DNA of 64,000 nt from Epinephelus fuscoguttatus (GCF_011397635.1 NC_064775.1:16536954-16600953), one strand, 5' to 3'; shown: positions 35,934 through 46,480, numbered from the stretch's first letter. The notes: generated by a model not told the origin, from the sequence alone. Made by a program: numbers and translations.

Positions 35934-35970
35934 CACTTTATAGTCCGTCTCTGGCTCCTCTTCCGGTCTA
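35934..35970 (-). promoter_or_regulatory. putative original acadl core promoter, displaced from exon 1
   Basis: On the minus strand the sequence reads ACCGGAAGAGGAGCC (ETS-type site ACCGGAAG, 35967-35960) and then CTATAAAG (TATA-like, about 35943-35936). It lies directly outside the right end of the inverted-repeat element. With the element removed, the TATA-like site would sit about 93-100 bp before the acadl ATG at 33116. The homologous stretch at about 37062-37095 is similar but has lost both motifs (caaaaagtgatc; ttcggagg). The function is inferred. Confidence 0.45.
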
Positions 35971-36867
35971 AGAAAGGAGGTTTTATCCCTTGAGAGGTGC
36001 TCCGGGTTGTTAAGTAAATACGTTTTTAGTTCCGCTTGTAGAAACTAACATTCGAGTGTAATTACGGATAAATACATTTATGATGTGATTTCGAAGCAGG
36101 GTTTCACACTTAAGAAGAAAGTTTTGCCCATCATAACAGCAGCAGAGTGAGACCTCTTGTTATTTTCTTGTCTTATCGCAGAGATTTCTTCTTCTACTAA
36201 ATAAATAAATACATGTATTCTTACTGACACCTACTGGTGGGATAAAAGGATTGCAGAAATACATGTGTTTAGTTTTCAGCAGGAGGTAAAAACTAACAAT
36301 TGGTACAAATAATCACATATATCTATATTAAATTTGCCTAGCTGATATCATGAAAAATTAATAGCATGTACTCGACAAAATAATGAGAGAAATCATATTA
36401 GAAATGAAAAGAAATATATATATTTTGGTGCAGAAATCATTGAATATTTTATCCAGCCAAAAATAAAAGGTTTTTATCTTTAAATGTATTCTGATATTTT
36501 GCCTATTTCAGAGATCCAATATGTAACATTATTGAAAATGCAATAATAATGTATAAAAAGAAACAGATTTTAAAAAAACAAAAAACAAAAAAACCCAACA
36601 ACAACATATATACTTATTTACTTATTTTATCTTTGTTTCACACTAACAGGTAACATTTAATTGCACAATCGATATTTTTACCTTATAAATTTATTTAACA
36701 TATTTTTACAGTGTGGTATTAGTGCTTTTATTTATCTGACTACTTCTGACCCCAAAGGTTGTGACCCACCCCTACAGACAAATGTCAATTACTGAAACAT
36801 ATGTTCATCTCAAAAGTAATACTACCAAACAAAGACAAATATTTAAACAATTGAGGCTATATTTCAC

Positions 36868-36956
36868 TTTGCAGCAGCCGCAGAGAGCGCCTGTCCTTGC
36901 CTGGAAACATTTCTCAGCCCAAAAAGACAAGTTTCAGCTACTTTTTTAACAGACAT
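36868..36956 (-). other. duplicate of acadl exon 1, open frame and GT donor kept
   Basis: On the minus strand the 89 bases have the same length, phase and start position as acadl exon 1 and match it at 71 of 89 bases. They encode 29 codons without a stop (MSVKKVAETCLFGLRNVS, then 11 more), ending AA|GTGAAA where the canonical exon ends AG|GTAAAT. Spliced to exon 2 (first base G) the frame would continue as Lys-Leu-Gln-His. Ten of the 14 codon differences change an amino acid, but the basic, Ala/Ser-rich character of a mitochondrial transit peptide remains. The donor is weaker (A at -1, A at +5). It may be an alternative first exon or a decaying duplicate. Similarity extends into flanks at about 36810-36870 and 36957-37095. 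Confidence 0.6.
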
Positions 36957-37499
36957 CCTTGACAAAAAAAAAAAAAGAAAAAAAAAGAAATAAAGCACAC
37001 AGCAGAAGATGCAAACAAACTAGATGAGTGAGAATGTGTGAATGACTATAAGGACAGATCAGATCACTTTTTGGGTAGTCACTGGCTCCTCCTCCGAATT
37101 ACAAAAGTAAAACAAAAGTAAAAGTCTGCCTTCTGTCTGCCTGTAGCCTAAAAATACACATTGAAGATGTCACAAGAAAAAACAAAACACCATGATGCAT
37201 TTAAAGAGTACTCGATGCAATATTGGCCCTTCAACTTATGCATCAGGGCCCATTGTGTCCCATTGTGCACACCCATCACACCCCTGAACATAACCTGTTC
37301 CAACTTCTCTACAGATGAGTGGGTTTTTATTTTGGAAGTAGAGACTGCCTTTCTTTCTAGGTCAAAAAAGACTGGTCTTTGCCACATCCCCGACTGTGCT
37401 TGATTTTGGGGATGTATCATATATGAATGCACCCCAGTGTTTGCATGCTCTAGACTCTGTATCATGGTGCAATGAGATTTATTACCAACTGTAATTGAT

Positions 37500-37670
37500 T
37501 GATAATTAACTCATCACTCATTTATATTGCTTGTTTTAGAGCTGTATTTTTGTTCTATGTTGTCTGTCTGTAACTTAAATTACTGCCTGTCTTGGCCAGG
37601 ACACTATTAAAAAGAGATATTTTTAATCTCAAGAGGTTAAATAAAGATTAAATAAATAAATAAATAAACT
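37500..37670 (+). mobile_element. LINE 3'-tail fragment with (AAAT)n end
   Basis: Contains cctgtcttggccaggacact, aaaagagatatttttaatct and gaggttaaataaagattaaa followed by ataaataaataaataa. This is the standard 3' end of a common fish LINE. No reverse-transcriptase frame is attached. Confidence 0.55.
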
Positions 37671-37689
37671 GTACAGCAGAACAGTTTCT

Positions 37690-38790
37690 TCCCCCATCAC
37701 TTTGAATCACTCAGAAAGTTAAACCCAGGTCAAGAGGCAAGAAATCTAGGAGTGACATTTGACTCTGATCTTAATTTTAAGCCACATATACGCTATGCCA
37801 CAAAAACAGCATTTTATCATTTAAAAAACATTTCCAAAGTGAGGCCGTTTCTCTCTCTGACCAACACGGAGAGATTAATACACGCTTTTATAACTAGCAG
37901 GCTAGACAACTGTAATGCTCTCCTTTCTGGTCTACCCAAGAATACAATTAATCAGCTGCAACTGATTGAAAACTCTGCAGCACAAGTTCTCACTCAGACC
38001 AGAAGGAGGGCACACATTACGCCTATTTTAAAATCCCTGCACTGGCTGTTAGTTTTCGTATTGATTTTAAAGTTCTTTTATTAGTTTTTAAGGCACTGCA
38101 TGGGCTTGCACCAGACTATATTTCAGAGATGTTTTTATTTTAGGAACCAGGAAGGCCCTTCAGATCCTCTGGCTCCTCTCTTTTAACTGTCCCACAGAGT
38201 AGAACAAAAACATTTGGTGATGCTGCTTTCAGTCACTATGCTCCAAAACTGTGGAACAATCTGCCGGAGGCTCTGAGAGGAGTCAGAAACATCTACACTT
38301 TTAAACATAGGCTAAAAATCCATCTCTTTAGTCTGGCTTTTGTGTGGTGTCCTACGTTAGTTCTATTGTTTTATAATTATTCTATTTATTACTTTTGATC
38401 TGTATTTGTCTTATTGCTATTTCCCTGATTGTTTTTCTTATTTTATTCTATATTTTATTTATATTTTTACTTTTCTTTTTATTCAGTGGTCTTATCTGTA
38501 TTTTTCTCTATTTATTATTGCTATTCTCCTGACTTTGATTTTATATTTTATCCTGCATATTATTTTAAATATTTAAAAAAAAAAATTTAGTAGCAGCAAA
38601 GTAGTTTTGATCTTGTTTTTATTTTCTATTATTGTTTTAAGTTATTACTGTATGACACAGTGTGCATTAGTTTCCCAGTCCTTTTTCTGATTTAACTTTT
38701 TTATTCTCTATATTTATCAATCAAAATGTAAAGCACTTTGAATGACATTGATTTGTTTTGAAAGGTGCTATATAAATAAATCTATCCATC
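37690..38790 (+). pseudogene. non-LTR retrotransposon fragment (reverse-transcriptase C-terminal region)
   Basis: A plus-strand frame at 37740-38084 reads LGVTFDSDLNFKPHI, then KTAFYHLKNISKVRPFLS, SRLDNCNALLSGLPK and NSAAQVLTQTRR. This is the conserved tail of a fish non-LTR reverse-transcriptase family. After a frameshift near 38050 the similarity goes on (LHGLAPDYISEM, later FSHYAPKLWNNLPEALRGV). The 3' end has atgtaaagcactttgaatga and gaaaggtgctatataaataaa, then ATCC/ATCT simple repeats. 5'-truncated, frameshifted and non-functional. Confidence 0.8.
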
Positions 38791-39024
38791 CATCCGTCCT
38801 TCTATCTATCTATCTATCCATCCATCCTGTTTGCAATTCACAAAAACAACCTGTATTTGTGTCTATTGACTTTGTACAGTGGGATATTAAGTACACACTT
38901 GTGTATGTACACACACTATGTACACACGCTATGTGTACACACTCAGCAGAACAACTGTTTGCTCTGCACCAAAGCATCCCTACAGCTGTATGTGGTCAAT
39001 AAAAGATCAAGAACCAACCCAGAT

Positions 39025-39512
39025 GGGATGTACGTTGGAAAAGTTTATTCTGAAATGAACAGAGTGATAATAAATAAAACTTTTCTGGGAAGACTTTTGG
39101 CGGTCTATCCACAACCATTTTCCAGCACCTTTGGCATTGCTGGGCCAGTGATGGCATGACTGAATGAGGTGGCGGTGGGAAGGTAGGGATCTACCCTCAC
39201 TTGATGAGCGGTCATCCCTTCTCCCCCGTTCCTCACCCCATGTGGCGAGTGGAGACACGCCCCGGTTGGAGTAGAGGCCAAGTGATGGGAGGTCTTCAGC
39301 GGAGAGGTGGTGGTGATGTCCCGAGAGAGGAGGGTTGGTGACGAAATGGAAAGAAAAACAAAATAAACAACAAGATGGGTTTGCTTCAACATCCCTTGTA
39401 CATAGTCCTTGTCTTTCCTTGGTTGGTCTTTGATACAGTGAAGATGTCCTGAACACTGATGGGCTGTCTGTAGGGGAGCTACAGTTTCCTCAGCACTCCA
39501 ACTGCTGGCCTC
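39025..39512 (-). other. myl1: 3' untranslated region of myl1 with AATAAA signal
   Basis: Downstream of the myl1 stop codon the minus strand has no further myosin coding sequence. The first AATAAA is at 39049-39044 (plus strand tttatt), so the mRNA probably ends near 39025. Whether an intron lies within this untranslated part, as in some vertebrate MYL1 genes, cannot be decided from the sequence. Confidence 0.6.
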
Positions 39513-39767
39513 TTACACAGACATGATGTGCTTGACGAAAGCTGGAGAAAGACAAAGCCATATGAGTAAATCTTAGGCATTACATATTTATTAAAAAAGA
39601 AAAAGAAAAGGCATGCCAGGAAGTATCAGCTTACCCTCATAGTGCACACTGCCGTTCTCGTCCTCCTGGCCGGCCATAAGAGCATCAATCTCTGTCTCAT
39701 TCATCTTCTCTCCTGGAGATGTTACAAGGATCCATGTCAGACTCTCTGTTTCACACACACGCTCACA

Positions 39768-39810
<43 letters not shown>

Positions 39811-42800
39811 TGCGTGCTAAGCAGACTATATTTGTGCACTTCTATATTTGGGGAACTCACCCAGGGTGGACAGCACGATGCGCAGCTCAGCGCCCATGAC
39901 TGTGCCGTTGCCCTCCTTGTCGAAGACGCGCAGACCCTCAACGTAGTCGTCATAGGTACCCTTGGGGAGGGCGTCGACCTGCTTCAGCATGGGAAGGAAA
40001 GCGTCGAAGTTGAGCCTCTTGTTGGCCATGTCTGTTGGAAATGTCACACGGAGGGCACCATAAACAACCACAGACCTCTCCTCTGTGCTCACTAACTTTA
40101 CGAACGTTATCTTGTGCTACTGCTACGCTATGTTTTAGCATCTGGCTTTATCTCATAATTCTTTGATGTCTTTAATTTTTGTCTATGAATGCATATATGG
40201 AGGCAAACTAGAGACAAAAGTATTTTTATTTTTGACAATCACTGAATGGTAAATAGTGAAATTCAAACGGCACTGAATTAATAGAATTTTAGTATTTTTT
40301 TGAGGGACTTTGTATCATGAAATTTCATGATTTTCACTTTTGAAAGCTTAATTTGAATTTTTTAAATTTTATTCTTACAAATTCAGATAAAAAAATAAAC
40401 CATCAGAATTTTAAAAATTACATTTAGGTTGCTAAAATGCAATTGGTCATATTTAGATATATAAATCCAGGATATAGCATTAGTCAAACTTGATCGGTCA
40501 AATTAAGATCCAAAAATTCAAGTTAAATAATCTTTTTTTTTTTTTTTGTAAATTCTAAAACTTGAATTTGGGGATCTGAATTTGTGAGAAAAACATAATT
40601 GAGAGAAATTATTGAATTGAATTTTGATTTTCAATGTTCACAAAATTCAGCTCCAAGAATTAATGTTTCAAAATTAAAAAAAAAAAAAAAATGGAGTCAC
40701 AGACTCAAATTAGATTGGTCAAATAAAGACTCAAAAATTCAACTGGAATTTTTTTTTTTTTTTCAAATTCTGAAACTTGATTTTTTTTTATATAAATTTA
40801 TAAACACTGAGAAAACTATAATTGAGAAAAATGAAAATTGCAAATCAAGAAATTTCAATTTTCAATTTCAAAGAGGTGAATTCCAAACAAATAAATTCAG
40901 ATACATTCTTTTTTTTCCCACAGTAAAGCATTTCAAGCTATTCATTCAGTGGTGTTTAAATTTTGTTGTTAGAATGCAAATAATTCTGTCACCTATTTGC
41001 TTCCATATATCTGCATTTTGCAAGCATGCAATGGGGTCTCACCTTCTGCGGTGGGGTTGCCCAGGATCTTGTTAACATCCTTGTTGGTGGGGTTCTGGCC
41101 CAGAGCGCGCATGATATCAGCCACCTGGTTGAAGGCCACCTGGCTGTCACCGACTCTGTCAAAGAGGCCAAAAGCCTCCTTGAAATCTGGCCAGGAAGAG
41201 TAAGCGAGAACTTTGAGTTACAAAGACACAAGTCAGTCAAAGAACCAAAAATACATGATGCCCTCTGCTATAGTGCTCACAACAGTTAAGTGGCTACACA
41301 CACTGGAAAGCTATGTCTTGATGGCATCAGAAGAAAGAACTAAATGGCAAATGGTAAAAAATATGTCAAGGCTATTGGACAATTTATATTGCCCCCAGAA
41401 AATTACGTCGGATTTGTCCGATACGTCAGTAATGTTCTCTTTTTGTGCAAATGCCTTTGGGTTTTCTATCCTTCAGGGTTTTAGTCAGCTATGGCAGCCA
41501 TGTGGTGCCACACTGTTTCCGAGGATCAAAGACAGTAGAAGCCGCATACTTCAGTCATTGTTCCCCGATAATTGGAAGGGACAGCTGTATCCAAGCAGAG
41601 AGGAGGAAGGTACTGAACAAAGGTTAGCTATTCCTATGAATCCTACCAGGAAGCCAACTCAAAGTGACCTTTTTGACAGATTAATGGTCTGAACAGCAGC
41701 AGAAGGAACAGCTGTACCTCCCACCCCACCTCCACCCCCGCCCCTTTGACCCCCTCTCCATTCCTGCCTCTGCTTGCATTTGAGAGGCATTTAGGTCGAC
41801 ATCGGGAGCAAACTGATACACCCCGAGAGAGGAACCCTGGCCATATAGAGGCATGGCAGCACGGCCCTGCTCAAGTTAAACATAAGAATGCTGACTGTGT
41901 TGTAACCAACACCTCGTCATGCATGGCTTGCATGTGTTTCACTGTAGTATAAATGTACCAGGATGTGCAGGAGCAGCACTTTTTTTTTGGGTGCAAAGCA
42001 AATTGAAAGTCCATACAAACCAATTAGCTTGACAGGAAGTGCTTTTGCCTCCAACTCTAAGATACACAACTATCCATACCGAAGCCATTATGTAGGCCTA
42101 TTACCCCACAAATACCTTTCACCAAACACAGGGTAATGTTTATAGAGGGCACATCTTTCAGCATTGAACAAAAGGGTTGGGGATGGTGCTCGGGGATCAG
42201 AGTCTGGATTCCGCATGTAATAGGACACCGCTGAGGCTGCATCTTAAACCCTGACCTCGGGATTAACGCCTCTGCTGCGTGCGAGCCACAAGACAAGGCT
42301 AGGTCGGCTTAGAATAGACATATCTCGAATTCTCCTCGACAACTGGACAAATCCGTGAAATGGCACGTCCTTTGGTGAGTTTGGGAGTTAATTTGGACTA
42401 GAGGTTTAACTGAGCAAACAACTACTCCGAGTTTGTTAAGTGTGACAATTAAAATTCCTCGCTAGGAAAGGTTTGGGGCATAATGTCACCACGAATTATT
42501 GTGAGACGTTTAGATTCTCACAGCCTGTTTCTCACACGTCAAGCTTTCTGTAAGGGACAAGGACAAATCTTGGTGTTTCTTCACTTACCCTCAATCTGGT
42601 CCGCTGAGAACTCGGTCTGTCATGTGGAAACACACAAAAATGCACATGTATACCAAAGACAATGCACATTTACAAATACACAAACACAGAGAACGCAGAG
42701 AAATGAATGAGTGAAGAAGATGCACAGACAAAGTCCAGTTCATGTAAGACTTCCTAACAATGCTCAAGCAGAGAATGTATTGCTGTAAACTGTGGGTGTA

Positions 42801-43045
42801 TTTTAAAGTGGTGGTCCCAAGAACTTTTATCACATTTTTTAAAGACAAGCTTTTTAGAGCAAAAGTCTTGATTTCTCCTTCCTATCACGATTTCATTGAT
42901 GCCAATTAAGTCCCAACTTTGAGCTTATTCTGCAGAGATGGTGTCCAAACCCATGCCACAAAGAATTGTCCCTGGCAGAAAAAAAAGTAACTCCATCGGC
43001 ACCGCCCCACCCAAAGGGTCCAAAACACAATTATGTACACACCAT
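39513..43045 (-). CDS. myl1: fast skeletal myosin essential (alkali) light chain, LC3 type, 6 coding exons
   Basis: Essential light chain that wraps the lever arm of fast-muscle myosin in the sarcomere. Exons in transcript order: 43045-43043 (ATG only), 42616-42589, 41186-41043, 40031-39861, 39712-39635, 39541-39513. These give 453 nt and 150 residues; the 28-, 144- and 78-nt exons are typical of this gene family. The protein starts [20 protein letters not shown], the fish LC3 (mylz3) N-terminus without the Ala-Pro-rich LC1 extension. EF-hand-like folds lie at about 11-40, 86-116 and 121-150 (for example [20 protein letters not shown]), and the end is [10 protein letters not shown]. No LC1-type first exon was found upstream. 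The position between acadl and lancl1 matches vertebrate MYL1; fish literature also uses the name mylz3 for LC3-type genes. Confidence 0.96.
39770..39809. repeat. (CA)n microsatellite in myl1 intron
   Basis: About twenty CA units lie between the fourth and fifth coding exons of myl1, 51 bases upstream of one exon edge. The length is likely to vary between individuals. Confidence 0.97.
40045..41012. repeat. AT-rich interspersed repeat in a myl1 intron, with extended homology to 44.0-44.74 kb
   Basis: The repeat has opposed ends, tatatggaggcaaactagag at about 40195 and tatttgcttccatatatctg at about 40994, i.e. an inverted GGAAGCAAATA-type end, and inner ccaaaaattcaag motifs on both strands. 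Similarity to the region upstream of myl1 starts before the element: gtgctcactaactttacgaa at 40086 matches gtgctcactaccttggtgaa at 44031. The shared block is therefore longer than the repeat itself. Confidence 0.65.
41187..42588 (-). other. myl1 intron 2, no further feature seen
   Basis: The intron lies between the 28-nt exon (42589) and the 144-nt exon (41186). An open frame on the plus strand at 41213-41692 has no domain or conserved motif and is taken as chance. No mobile element was recognised. Confidence 0.5.
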
Positions 43046-43138
43046 TTTGGAGAGAAGGAGCTGGAGGAGCGGAAAGAAAGGAGAAGAGAAGCTGAAGTCC
43101 CAAGACAGAGTGGTCCTGAGCCATGGTCAAAGCCGCCT

Positions 43139-43192
43139 CTTATTTAACCCTGGCACGTGACGTCACGTATGCTAATGGGGCGGATCAGATGA
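43139..43192 (-). promoter_or_regulatory. myl1: myl1 promoter: TATA box, E-boxes, CRE-like palindrome
   Basis: On the minus strand TTAAATAAG (43147-43139) is a TATA-like box about 95 bp before the ATG, so transcription should start near 43110. Upstream are overlapping CACGTG (43154-43159) and TGACGTCA (43158-43165), an ATTAGC segment, a GC-rich CCCCATT/CCGCCCC-type stretch (plus strand ggggcgg) and a CATCTG E-box (plus strand cagatg, 43186-43191). E-box plus TATA architecture fits a muscle gene driven by MyoD-type factors. Factor binding is inferred from motifs only. Confidence 0.65.
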
Positions 43193-44010
43193 CACGTTGG
43201 AACATCTTTAACTTTCTTAGGGCAAACGGAAAGGAGAGCTGTGCGTCCCGCGCAGTGGGAGTAGGCCTTTAGAAGGGGACAGGGGTATTTTTAGAAGGCC
43301 AAAGAACTGTGTCAAGACTCCATGTCTTGTGTCTCAAGACTTGAAACTGTTTAATTTCTATAAAGACAAAACACCATTAACTTTCATTAGCTTGACATCT
43401 AAACTTTGGAGGGAGGTTTTTGGATGCAGTTGAACCATGAGAGTGAAAATACAGAGAAGTCACCTACCTAGTGGCCCACTGCAGAGTGGCTCCAAGCCCA
43501 GAGAGCTCATTTACAAGGTGATATTTTTAAACTGTCAGCGTGCTCCTCCTCTTATGGTGAAATAGCAGCAGGGCAAAAACCATCTGAAAAGTTGATTCCA
43601 TTCTGACAGGCATTGCAAAAGTCAACTTTTAATGACAGTTTATTTAAGACCTTAATATACATTCATAATACTACAGTATAAGGTTTATAAATCAATGCAC
43701 CAGATTATCCGCAACATAGCTAATGGAGACATCCCAAAGTTCATGTTTTTAGTAGTTAAATCAAGCGCTATAATGCATTAGAGTGAAATCGAGGTTATAA
43801 AGTGATAACAATAGGTTAAGCTACCCAGAAGTAAAGACTTGATTATATAATCTATGCAGGTGAAATGACCCGAGCGCAGAGCAGCTTCACAGAGCTCTCC
43901 ATGGTGCTGATGACTGTATCAAAAGGAGTCCATTATTATCAACGCAGCAGATGCACAAAACTTAATTGTAACATTTGCTGTTAAACAAATAAATACATTT
44001 CTGCACCATT
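43193..44010. other. sequence upstream of myl1, no gene
   Basis: No exon was recognised, and in particular no LC1-type first exon (start MAPKK, Ala/Pro-rich) on the minus strand. The sequence is moderately AT-rich and unique-looking. Confidence 0.45.
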
Positions 44011-44745
44011 AACCACCAGACTCGTATCTGTGCTCACTACCTTGGTGAATGTTGTCTTGTGCCACTGTTGTGCTATGTTTCAGCATTTAGCTTGATCTTA
44101 TAATTCTTTTATGTCTCAAAGCTTTGTCTATGATTGTCTGTATGGAAGCAAATACGAGACAGAAGTATTTTAATTTTAACAATAACTGAATACTCCATTT
44201 TTTATTTTTTTATTTTTTTTTTTAGAATTAAAAAAATACATTTAGGCTGCTAAAATCCAATTGGTCAAATTCAAATCCAAAAATTCAAGAAAAAATAAAA
44301 ATGAAATAAAAATAATTCTTCTTTTTTAAATTCTTAAACTTCAATTACTGGATTTGTGAATATTGAGGAAAATACAGTTGATTGCAATTTTAAAAGCTGA
44401 ATTACATTTTCAAAAATTCACTTTTCAGAATTTCAAAAAAATAGATTCAGTTTGCCCAAATTCGATTAGTCAATTTATCCAATTTATTTATTTTTAAATT
44501 CTGAAACTTGAATTTTTGAGTCTGAATTTGTGAACACCGAGGGAAATAGAACTGAGAAAAATGAAAACACATTCAAATTCAGTTTTTGAAATTGCGGGGT
44601 GAACTCATACATGATCTTTCAAAGTTAAATATTTCAATGCTATGAATTCAGTGGTGTTTAAATTTCAATACTAAGTTTTCAGTCATTATCAAATTCAAAT
44701 ATTTGTCTTTTATTTGCTTCCATATTGTTGAACCTGTAGTGTTAA
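44011..44745. repeat. AT-rich interspersed repeat upstream of myl1
   Basis: Ends tgtatggaagcaaatacgag (about 44140) and cttttatttgcttccatatt (about 44711) are inverted copies. Inner motifs aaattcaaatccaaaaattc and gaatttttgagtctgaattt occur on opposite strands. It pairs with 40045-41012, including about 110 bp of flanking similarity on the left. Confidence 0.65.
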
Positions 44746-45635
44746 TTACTCTGTTTAATTTTTGAATTCAAGTTAATTTTTGAATATGGAAACAGAAGTT
44801 TAACTAAACAATCCTAATTCAAGGTCCATCCTGCCTCTGTTGCAGGGTCAACAGGTATAAACAAGCTCAATTTCAAGACTTTTTATATATAATTTAAGAC
44901 TAAACACACCAAAAATAAAAAAGATACTCTTGGCAAGTTGACAAATTGATGTATGTTCAAAATGAGCAGTAAGGATGAAACTCTGTCCTTACTGCTCTGC
45001 ACAGAAAATATGTTCAATGATCTAAATGTGTATAGGGGGTGAAAATAGGCCGAGGGTGTCGAATGTGCAAGGTGCTGCACTGCCCTAGTGTTTCTTATTA
45101 ATGGAAAAATATGCTGTTTTGCATTGGTATTTGATTTTGTTGTCGAGTGTGGGGCTTTTACTTTTTTGTACTGTCCAATTACTTTTAATGTGTATTTTAA
45201 TGTGTGCATAGCTTCATTAGCTGACCCATGAATTTTTCTTGCATTAAAGGTTAAATTACACTGTATAAGATGCAGTCTGCACCCAAAATATCTAGCTCTG
45301 CAATTCCCTCACAAGCCTCTGATGGCCACTGTATATTTAGTATAATCTTTAGGTTCATTTTGCAGTAATAAAATGATAGATATGAATGTTGTCAGTGTAT
45401 TATTTACATCATTTCTGACTTGCCACACATTTTTGCCCAAGGACTGTACTTGATTTTGTGCAGTGCAGAGTGGATTAGTCTTTGGCTGCTAAATCAAAAG
45501 TGTCAATTTGTAAGCATGTGGTTTTGGACTCAAACTTTATTTTCTTGCACAGACTCTCCAAAAGACAAAGCTGAGAGGGAGAACAAGTGTAAATACACAC
45601 AAAGGCAGCGTGCACAGGATTAGATAACTCACTAA

Positions 45636-45639
<4 letters not shown>

Positions 45640-45667
<28 letters not shown>
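45640..45667. repeat. (TG)n microsatellite
   Basis: About fourteen TG units between myl1 and lancl1. A long open frame on each strand here is a by-product of the repeat. Confidence 0.95.
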
Positions 45668-45669
<2 letters not shown>

Positions 45670-45759
45670 CCAGACTGCACGGACCAGAACAGTTATGTCC
45701 TGCAGCTATGGAACTGACGGAAAAGAGTTGGAGGCCATTTGTGAGACTGAGTGAAAGAC

Positions 45760-45975
45760 ACCACTCCCCTGGACAGATGAGCTCTATTTTTACTCCCATT
45801 CCTGCTGGAGGTGTTCGGTTTCTCCTACGCTGGGCTGGCTCTGTGGAGGTGGGGGTGGAGAAAATGTACACTCCTGCTCCCCAAGACTGGTACAGTAACC
45901 ACCCTTTAGCCCTCCAAAACCCCAGCTGACGTCAGGTTATGAAGAAGCACGGGCAGGGGGCTTAAAAAAGAGTGG
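45760..45975. promoter_or_regulatory. candidate muscle enhancer between myl1 and lancl1
   Basis: Within about 210 bp there are a CAGATG E-box (45774-45779) directly followed by gagctctatttttactcc, which contains a MEF2-like CTATTTTTA; a CAGCTG E-box overlapping a TGACGTCA CRE-like site at about 45924-45935; and a TATA-like GGGGGCTTAAAAAAGAG at about 45956-45972. This motif set suits fast-muscle expression, 2.7 kb upstream of the myl1 start. It is inferred from motifs alone. Confidence 0.35.
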
Positions 45976-46480
45976 TGGCATTGTGTCGTCGCTTGGTTTT
46001 CACGAGTATTACGTGAGCCTTATTTGGAATAGAGAGCAGGCCAGTTGAGCCAAGTGGATTTTAGACACTTGCCACTGTGACAGGAGGCTTCTTTTAGAGG
46101 CTTAAAACTGACAGTTTACAGTGAGAGAGATGTCAAAAGTGTATATCTCCTGCATGCCTGTGTTATCTCAGGGCTTAAAAGACGATTCATTACATAATTA
46201 GGGTAAAGCAGATCAAATAGTGGACACTTTTTCCACCATCTTGTAAGCAGTATCCATATATCCGCTGACTTCATTAGCATTAAATTTGACAGTCAAATTC
46301 ATAAAGTGACCAAGGTGAACGCACTACATTTGCCAAGCGGAGGTCAATCGTCTCATTAATTCACAAGTTCCAGCCTCTCTGCTGCCCTCTTATGGCCTTT
46401 CTGTGCTGCTGCATACTCACAAAGATGAGCAGGAGCTAAGGGAATTCACCACAAAGCGACAGCTGTAAAAAGACACATGG

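Noticed and set aside
41213-41692. 159-codon open frame inside myl1 intron 2, plus strand
   Set aside because: No recognisable domain or conserved motif, no splice or promoter context, and it lies antisense within an intron.
45642-45929. Open frames on both strands near the TG repeat
   Set aside because: Generated by the dinucleotide repeat; no domain. A possible LC1-type myosin exon was looked for here and not found.
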